Shown: positions 59,156 to 64,000 of the stretch, piece by piece
Position numbering within the stretch: the stretch's first letter is position 1
Layout of the letters: each line of letters opens with the position of its first letter
Origin: Bradyrhizobium sp. NAS80.1
GTDB taxonomy: Bacteria; Pseudomonadota; Alphaproteobacteria; Rhizobiales; Xanthobacteraceae
Length of the DNA: 64,000 nucleotides
Assembly: GCF_001908205.1 (NCBI RefSeq)
Contig: NZ_LGHL01000048.1
Location: 62,001-126,000 of the forward strand
Reading direction: 5' to 3'
The notes under the pieces: model-generated
The model's database searches: none
Told to the model about the DNA's origin: nothing
The model's input: the letters and a program-made list of their open reading frames with translations, nothing else
Made by a program: the position numbers and the translations under genes

Positions 59156-59182
59156 AGCTCCCGGGATCACCTCCCGGGAGCT
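59156..59182 (+). other. intercistronic stem-loop after the first binding-protein gene
   Basis: A perfect 11-bp stem AGCTCCCGGGA/TCCCGGGAGCT with a five-base loop, starting eight bases after the stop, without a T tract. Such structures after the first gene of ABC operons commonly stabilise the upstream message and reduce downstream expression, giving more binding protein than permease. Confidence 0.7.
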
Positions 59183-59250
59183 TCCACATGCGGCCACCCG
59201 CAGCACCTTCCCTCAAAGCGGCAGCCTGGCTGCCACCCGGCCAATCATAG

Positions 59251-60126
59251 ATGCGAGCTTTCCAGATTCTGATCGATGGCTTTGCCATCAGCGCTCTCTA
59301 CGCTCTCGGTGCCACCGGCTTCACGTTGATCTTCGGCGTCTCCGGCGTGCTCAACCTCTCCCACGGTGCCATCATGGTGGCGGCAGCGGTGGCGGCCTGG
59401 GCCGCCGCCAGCATCCTCGGTGTCGGCACCTATGCCGGCGCGCTGATCGGGGTCGCCGTCGCCCTCCTCACCGCCTTCGCCACCTATTTCGCGGTGGTCA
59501 AGCCGATCCAGGATTCCCGGCGCATTCCCAATGAGGAGAAGGAGATCTTCGTCCTCACCGGCACGCTGCTCTGGGGCATCATGATCCAGGAGCTGATCGC
59601 CTATTTCTTCACCAACAACGCCAAGACGGTGCTGCCGATCGTCGAGGGCGTGGTCGAGATCCTCGGCGTCCGCACGCCGAAGAACGAGATCTTCACCGCG
59701 ATCGTGTGCTGCCTCGTGATTGCGCTGCTGTGGCTGCTGGTGAACCGCACCCGCACCGGCAAAGCGGTGCTGGCGGCCTCGATGAACCCGCGCGGCGTCA
59801 CCCTGCTGGGACTCGAGCTCACCAACATCTACATCGTGGTGTGGGCGATCTACGGGATCCTCGCCGGCATCGCCGGCGTCCTGCTCGGAATGTTCTTAGG
59901 GGTAAGCTCCTACAGCGTCGGTCCGCTGACCGCGAGCGCCTTCTCGATCGTCGTGCTCGGCGGGCTCGGCAGCGTCTCCGGCTCGCTGATCGCGGCCTTC
60001 GTGGTCGGCTATCTCGAAACCCTCACGGCCTACCTGGTCTCGCCGGCGTACCGGACCATTCCGGCGCTGCTGCTGCTCGTGTTCGTAATGTACATCCGGC
60101 CCCAGGGCCTTCTGGGGAGGCGCTGA
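59251..60126 (+). CDS. livH: branched-chain-amino-acid-type ABC permease (LivH-like)
   Basis: A 291-residue permease with about eight membrane segments. The family start reads LIDGFAISALYALGATGFTL, followed by FGVSGVLNLSHGAIMVAAAV, and the C-terminal block is VLGGLGSVSGSLIAAFVVGY. The stop is one base before the next ATG. It pairs with the LivM-like protein to form the channel. Confidence 0.93.
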   Translation: MRAFQILIDGFAISALYALGATGFTLIFGVSGVLNLSHGAIMVAAAVAAWAAASILGVGTYAGALIGVAVALLTAFATYFAVVKPIQDSRRIPNEEKEIFVLTGTLLWGIMIQELIAYFFTNNAKTVLPIVEGVVEILGVRTPKNEIFTAIVCCLVIALLWLLVNRTRTGKAVLAASMNPRGVTLLGLELTNIYIVVWAIYGILAGIAGVLLGMFLGVSSYSVGPLTASAFSIVVLGGLGSVSGSLIAAFVVGYLETLTAYLVSPAYRTIPALLLLVFVMYIRPQGLLGRR

Positions 60127-60127
60127 G

Positions 60128-61054
60128 ATGTCCACCTTCTTCACCTCGCGCCTGTTCTTCGTTTCGCTCGCGCTCGTCATCATCGCGGCGACGCTGCCGC
60201 TCTACGTCTCCGGCTATGTGCTCGGCCTCCTGACCGTCGCCTTCTATTTCGGCGTGTTCGCGATGGCCTGGGACCTCTTGTTCGGCTTCGCGGGCGAGGT
60301 CAATTTCGGCCCGACCTTCCTGATCGGCGTCGGCGCCTACACTGCCGGCATCCTCAACAACCAGTTTGGCTGGTCGGTCTATCTCTGCATCTTGTTAGGG
60401 GCGCTCGCCTCGGTCATCGCCGGGCTCGTGCTGGCGCTGCCGGCGCTGCGGGTGCGAGGACCGTATTTCGGCTTGACCACGTTGGTCGCGGTCCTGATGC
60501 TGCAGAATTTTATCGTGGTGTTCGCCGATCTCACCGGCGGCGAGATCGGCCTGACCATCCCCGACGTCATCACCATCAACGCCGGTGCCAACTACTGGAT
60601 CGCGCTCGGCTTCATGACGATCTCGGCTGCCATCCTCTACGGCCTGTCGCAATCGCCGATCGGGCTGGTGCTCCAGGCGAGCGGTCAGGACCCGGTGCAG
60701 GCCGGCGCGCTCGGCTTCAACATCGTCAAGCACAAGCTCGCCGCCTTCGTCGTCAGCGCGTTCTTCTCAGGGCTCTCGGGCGCGCTGCTGGTGTTCTACT
60801 TCGGCACCGCCTCGGTCGGCACCGTCGTCGACGTTGCGGTCGGCGTGAACGTCATCGTCTCGGCTGTGCTCGGCGGCCGGCGTACCGTGCTTGGCGCTGC
60901 GCTTGGCGCAATCTTCCTGATTGTGGCCGGAGAATTCCTGAGGCCAACCGGCGAGCTCGCGACCTTCATCGTCTCGGCGGTCGCTCTCCTCGTCGTGCTG
61001 TTCTTCCCCGGCGGCTTCCTTGGAGCGGCCCTCTCGCGCGAGGCTCGCTCGTAA
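60128..61054 (+). CDS. livM: branched-chain-amino-acid-type ABC permease (LivM-like)
   Basis: A 308-residue permease with FAMAWDLLFGFAGEVNFGPT near residue 45, LPALRVRGPYFGLTTLVAVL, and the C-terminal AVLGGRRTVLGAALGAIFLI. About nine membrane segments are visible. Its stop codon overlaps the next start (TAATG at 61052-61056). Confidence 0.93.
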   Translation: MSTFFTSRLFFVSLALVIIAATLPLYVSGYVLGLLTVAFYFGVFAMAWDLLFGFAGEVNFGPTFLIGVGAYTAGILNNQFGWSVYLCILLGALASVIAGLVLALPALRVRGPYFGLTTLVAVLMLQNFIVVFADLTGGEIGLTIPDVITINAGANYWIALGFMTISAAILYGLSQSPIGLVLQASGQDPVQAGALGFNIVKHKLAAFVVSAFFSGLSGALLVFYFGTASVGTVVDVAVGVNVIVSAVLGGRRTVLGAALGAIFLIVAGEFLRPTGELATFIVSAVALLVVLFFPGGFLGAALSREARS

Positions 61055-62535
61055 TGGACCAGAGGCTTTCAAACCGACCCGTGCTCGAAGTCCGTGGCCT
61101 GACAAAACGCTTCGGCGGCTTGACCGCCGTGAAGAACCTCGGCTTCGAGGTCAACAGCGGCGAGATCTTTGGCCTGATCGGACCGAACGGCTCGGGCAAG
61201 TCGACCGCGATGAAGAGCGTGATGGGCATCGAACGCCCGACCGCAGGCGAAGTGGTCTTCGAGGGCGAGAACGTCGCCGGTCTTCCCGCGCACAAGATCG
61301 CGCGAAAAGGCTTTGGCATGGTGTTCCAGCACTCGCGGCCGCTCAACCGGCAGACCGTGCTGGAAAACATCATGGTCGCGCTGCTGCCGGACAGCCTGTT
61401 CATGCTGTTCCCGGACAAGGCGCTGGTCGAGCGCGCCAAGTGGATTGCCGATCGCGTTGGGCTCGGTGCCGTGATGAACCGCCGCCCGCCGACGCTGCCA
61501 TTTGCCGATCTGCGCCGGCTCGAGCTTGCGAAAGCGATCGCGCGCGATCCGAAGGTCGTGCTGGTGGACGAGCCCTTCGCCGGGCTCACGCGCGCGGAGG
61601 TCGATGTTTTCTCCGACCTGATTCGCAGTTTCCGCGACGAGGGCCGCGCCGTCATGCTGGTCGACCACAACGTCAAGAGCGTCGCCGCGCTCGTTGATCG
61701 CGTGCTCGCGATGTATCTCGGCGAGGAGATCGTCACCGGCAAGGCTGACGACGTCATGAAGAACGAGACCGTGCGCCGGGTCTATCTCGGCGGCGCGATC
61801 GAGACTCATGCGCGGCCCGAGACCAGCTTCAAGGACAAGGTGCCGCTGCTCCAGGTCGAGAATGTCAGCGTGTTCTACGGCAAGGCGCAGGCGCTGGAGA
61901 ACGTCTCGATCCACGTCCACGAGGGCGAGTTCGTCTCCGTCGTCGGCCTCAACGGCGCCGGCAAGACCACGCTGTTCAACACGATCTCCGGCTTCCTGCC
62001 TTATACCGGCGAGATCGTGCGCGGCGGCGACAAGCTGCGCGGCAGGAGCCCGGCGAAGATCGCACGCAGCGGTCTCGTGCAGTGCCCGGAATCGCGCGAG
62101 CTGTTCGGCGAGATGAGCGTGCGCGAAAACCTCGATCTCGGCGGCCAGCACCTCGCCGACGAGAAGCGCGCCGCGCAGCTTGCCTGGCTGTTCGAGCTGT
62201 TCCCGATCCTCAAAGAGCGCCAGGGCCAAATGGCGCAGACCCTGTCGGGCGGCGAGCAGCAGATGCTCGCAATCGGCCGCGCGCTGATGATGCAGCCGCA
62301 GATCCTGATCCTGGACGAGCCGACGCTGGGCCTCGCGCCCGTCATCCTCGAGCAATTGTCCAAGGCGCTGGAGAAGCTGCGGCAGACGACCTCGATCACT
62401 GTACTGCTCGGCGAGCAGAACGTGACTTTCGCGCTGCCCCACGCTGACCGCGTCTACGTGCTGGAGCATGCCCGGATCGTCTGGGAAGGCGATCCCGGCC
62501 GCTTCGCCGCGGAAGCCGGCGCCGACTTTCTCTAG
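61054..62535 (+). CDS. fused LivG-LivF ATPase of the branched-chain-amino-acid-type importer
   Basis: A 493-residue protein holding two ABC domains that are normally separate LivG and LivF subunits. The N-terminal one has Walker A GPNGSGKST (43-51) and Walker B VVLVDEPFAG (168-177), but the place of the LSGGQ signature reads LPFADLRRLE (148-157). The C-terminal one is fully canonical: GLNGAGKTT (298-306), LSGGEQQMLAIGRAL (397-411), [13 protein letters not shown] (417-429). A linker of about 15 residues joins them near residue 255. The altered first signature suggests an asymmetric ATPase in which only one composite site is fully active. Confidence 0.92.
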   Translation: MDQRLSNRPVLEVRGLTKRFGGLTAVKNLGFEVNSGEIFGLIGPNGSGKSTAMKSVMGIERPTAGEVVFEGENVAGLPAHKIARKGFGMVFQHSRPLNRQTVLENIMVALLPDSLFMLFPDKALVERAKWIADRVGLGAVMNRRPPTLPFADLRRLELAKAIARDPKVVLVDEPFAGLTRAEVDVFSDLIRSFRDEGRAVMLVDHNVKSVAALVDRVLAMYLGEEIVTGKADDVMKNETVRRVYLGGAIETHARPETSFKDKVPLLQVENVSVFYGKAQALENVSIHVHEGEFVSVVGLNGAGKTTLFNTISGFLPYTGEIVRGGDKLRGRSPAKIARSGLVQCPESRELFGEMSVRENLDLGGQHLADEKRAAQLAWLFELFPILKERQGQMAQTLSGGEQQMLAIGRALMMQPQILILDEPTLGLAPVILEQLSKALEKLRQTTSITVLLGEQNVTFALPHADRVYVLEHARIVWEGDPGRFAAEAGADFL

Positions 62536-62576
62536 TTCTGGCGTATCAACAACAAAACAAGCAAAGGGAAACGACC

Positions 62577-63815
62577 ATACGATCATCGACGATTCTCGGC
62601 AGCAGCTTCCTCGCCTCCGCGTTGGCGCTGTGCCTCGCCGCACCCGCCTACGCGCAGTCGAACGATCCGATCAAGATCGGAGTCATCGCCGAGGTGCAGT
62701 CGATCGCAGGTGCCGCGACCCCGGGCGGCGCGCAGATCGCCGCCGACGAGATCAACGCCAAGGGCGGCGTGCTCGGCCGCAAGATCGAGATCGTCACCTA
62801 CGACAACAAGAGCTCGTCCGCGGATTCCGTGCGCGCGTTCCAGCGCGCGGTGAGCGAGGACAAGGTCTCCGCCGTGATCGCGAGCTACATCAGCGAGGTC
62901 GTGCTGGCGCTCGAGCCCTGGGCCGCGCGGCTTAAAATGCCGCTGATCACGCCCGGCGCCGCCTCGAACGAGATCACCAAGGCTATTCACAACGACTATG
63001 AGAAGAACAAGTACACCTTTCACGGCTATCTGACCTCGGCCGCACAAGCGCAGCTCGTCTGCGACGCAGCCAAGGATCTTCTCGTCGACAAGCTCAAGTT
63101 CAAGACGGTCGCGATCATGAGCGAGGACGCTGCCTGGACCAAGCCGCTCGACGTCGGCTACGAGGCCTGCCTGCCCAAGGCCGGGCTGAAGGTCGTCGAG
63201 CATGTGCGCTTCTCGCCCGATACCACCGACTTCACGCCGATCTTCAACAACATCGAGAGCAAGAAGCCGGACGTGATCGTGACCGGCATCTCGCATGTCG
63301 GCGTGCAGCCGACGGTGCAGTGGAAGAACCAGCAGGTGCCGATCCCGATGTTCGGCATCAGCGCGCAGGCGCTGAGCCCTACTTTCTGGAAAGACACCAA
63401 CGGTGCCGCCGACGGCGTGCCCTCGCTCGCGGTGGCGACGCCCGATGTCGCCGTGACCTCCAAGACGAAGCCGTTCGCGGCCGCCTTCAAGGCCAAGTTC
63501 GGCACGCCGCCGGCCTATACCGGCTACACCTCTTATGACGAGGTCTACATCATCTCCGAGGCGATCAAGCGCGCCGGTTCGACCGATCCCGACAAGATGG
63601 TCACTGAACTCGAGAAGACCGATTTCGAAGGCACGATCGGCCAGATCAAGTTCTACGGCAAGGACGACGAGTTCACCCACGGCATCAAGTCCGGCCCCGG
63701 CGCCGTGACCGGCCTCGTCTTCCAGTGGCAGGACGGCAAGCAGATCGTGGTCTGGCCCGAGAAGATCGCCGAAGGCAAGATGAAGTTTCCGAACTTCGTG
63801 AAACTGTCGCAGTAA
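62577..63815 (+). CDS. branched-chain-amino-acid-type ABC binding protein (second copy), apparent ATA start
   Basis: This LivK-type protein resembles the first copy along its whole length (IKIGVIAEVQSIAGAATPGG, TPGAASNEITKAIHNDYEKN, GISHVGVQPTVQWKNQQVPI). A good signal peptide, RSSTILGSSFLASALALCLA then APAYAQS, begins directly after ATA at 62577, with AAGGGAAACGACC upstream. The first conventional start in frame is TTG at 62622, which would leave a truncated signal without its basic residue. ATA is therefore either the true rare start or a mutated ATG. About 412 residues long if counted from 62577. Confidence 0.85.
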   Translation: MRSSTILGSSFLASALALCLAAPAYAQSNDPIKIGVIAEVQSIAGAATPGGAQIAADEINAKGGVLGRKIEIVTYDNKSSSADSVRAFQRAVSEDKVSAVIASYISEVVLALEPWAARLKMPLITPGAASNEITKAIHNDYEKNKYTFHGYLTSAAQAQLVCDAAKDLLVDKLKFKTVAIMSEDAAWTKPLDVGYEACLPKAGLKVVEHVRFSPDTTDFTPIFNNIESKKPDVIVTGISHVGVQPTVQWKNQQVPIPMFGISAQALSPTFWKDTNGAADGVPSLAVATPDVAVTSKTKPFAAAFKAKFGTPPAYTGYTSYDEVYIISEAIKRAGSTDPDKMVTELEKTDFEGTIGQIKFYGKDDEFTHGIKSGPGAVTGLVFQWQDGKQIVVWPEKIAEGKMKFPNFVKLSQ

Positions 63816-63833
63816 TCGGCTCACGCCGGCGTC

Positions 63834-63872
63834 AAGCCCATCGCTCTGCAAGGAGCGGTGGGCTTTTTCTTT
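63834..63872 (+). terminator. rho-independent terminator of the liv-like operon
   Basis: Stem AAGCCCATCGCTC/GAGCGGTGGGCTT (one G-T pair) with a six-base loop is followed by TTTTCTTTG, 19 bases after the stop of the second binding-protein gene. The remaining bases to the window end contain nothing recognisable. Confidence 0.9.
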
Positions 63873-64000
63873 GTCTCTCGCAGATGCGTAGGGCCGCGGC
63901 CGGCGCGTATCGACCTTGGGCGATGTTGACTTTCCGCTTTCCCGCTCCCCATACTTCGCAAACAAGAATAACAAGACCAATCACACGACGGTTTTGAGGG

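Noticed and set aside
61069..62643. A 524-codon minus-strand frame opposite the fused ATPase gene
   Set aside because: It is a mirror of high-GC codon bias; the plus strand carries clear ABC motifs and operon-style overlaps.
62583..63980. A 465-codon minus-strand frame opposite the second binding-protein gene
   Set aside because: Its composition is the typical antisense pattern (rich in Arg, His, Asp, Leu) and the plus strand encodes a full LivK-type protein.

Overview
The window reads as chromosome of a high-GC alphaproteobacterium, most likely Bradyrhizobium or a close relative. This is inferred from the gene types (many ABC and TRAP solute-binding proteins, DUF1254, TAXI, Lrp/LysR-controlled catabolic operons) and from a leucine-type leader ahead of leuA; no rRNA or other definitive marker is present. 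Almost every base is in catabolic, transport or regulatory genes. I see no transposase, integrase, CRISPR array or rRNA.

Layout. Positions 1-3.6 kb hold a frameshifted DUF1254 gene and a TAXI-type solute-binding protein. From 3.84 to 42.6 kb lies what I interpret as a genomic island in a tRNA-Lys(CTT) gene. The intact minus-strand tRNA is at 42569-42644, and an identical 50-bp copy of its 3' end sits at 3844-3893. A third, shorter and diverged copy at about 14517-14556 splits the island in two. Element A (3.9-14.5 kb) is one 12-gene minus-strand operon with its divergent LysR regulator. It encodes an amino-acid-type ABC importer, two shikimate/quinate dehydrogenase-like proteins, a type II dehydroquinase, a class III CoA transferase, a MaoC hydratase, a VOC protein, a ketopantoate-reductase-like protein and a Gfo/Idh oxidoreductase. 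This looks like uptake and CoA-dependent breakdown of a hydroaromatic (quinate/shikimate-like) acid. Element B (14.5-42.5 kb) is an amine or D-/omega-amino-acid catabolic region. It has three DAO-family flavoenzymes, two aldehyde dehydrogenases, a D-threonine-aldolase-like PLP enzyme, a class III aminotransferase, an oligopeptide-type ABC importer, an Lrp regulator, a HAD hydrolase, a cupin, a GhrA-like reductase, two double-GNAT proteins and TenA. It ends with a TetR-led molybdenum hydroxylase operon and gene debris beside the tRNA.

From 42.6 to 64 kb the content looks like ordinary chromosome: a Spy/CpxP-like protein, a DctP TRAP binding protein, leuA with a Leu-rich leader peptide, a sugar ABC transporter with xylulokinase, an SMP-30 lactonase, a PEP-mutase-family enzyme, an epoxide-hydrolase-like protein divergent from a Cys-tailed MarR regulator with palindromic operators, a DAO flavoprotein, and a branched-chain-amino-acid-type ABC operon. 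That last operon has a fused two-ATPase protein and two paralogous binding proteins.

Four single-base indels, three of them clearly in or beside homopolymer runs, interrupt three otherwise well-conserved genes (DUF1254, the element A binding protein, and the molybdenum hydroxylase twice). They may be real decay or sequencing errors; raw reads would decide.
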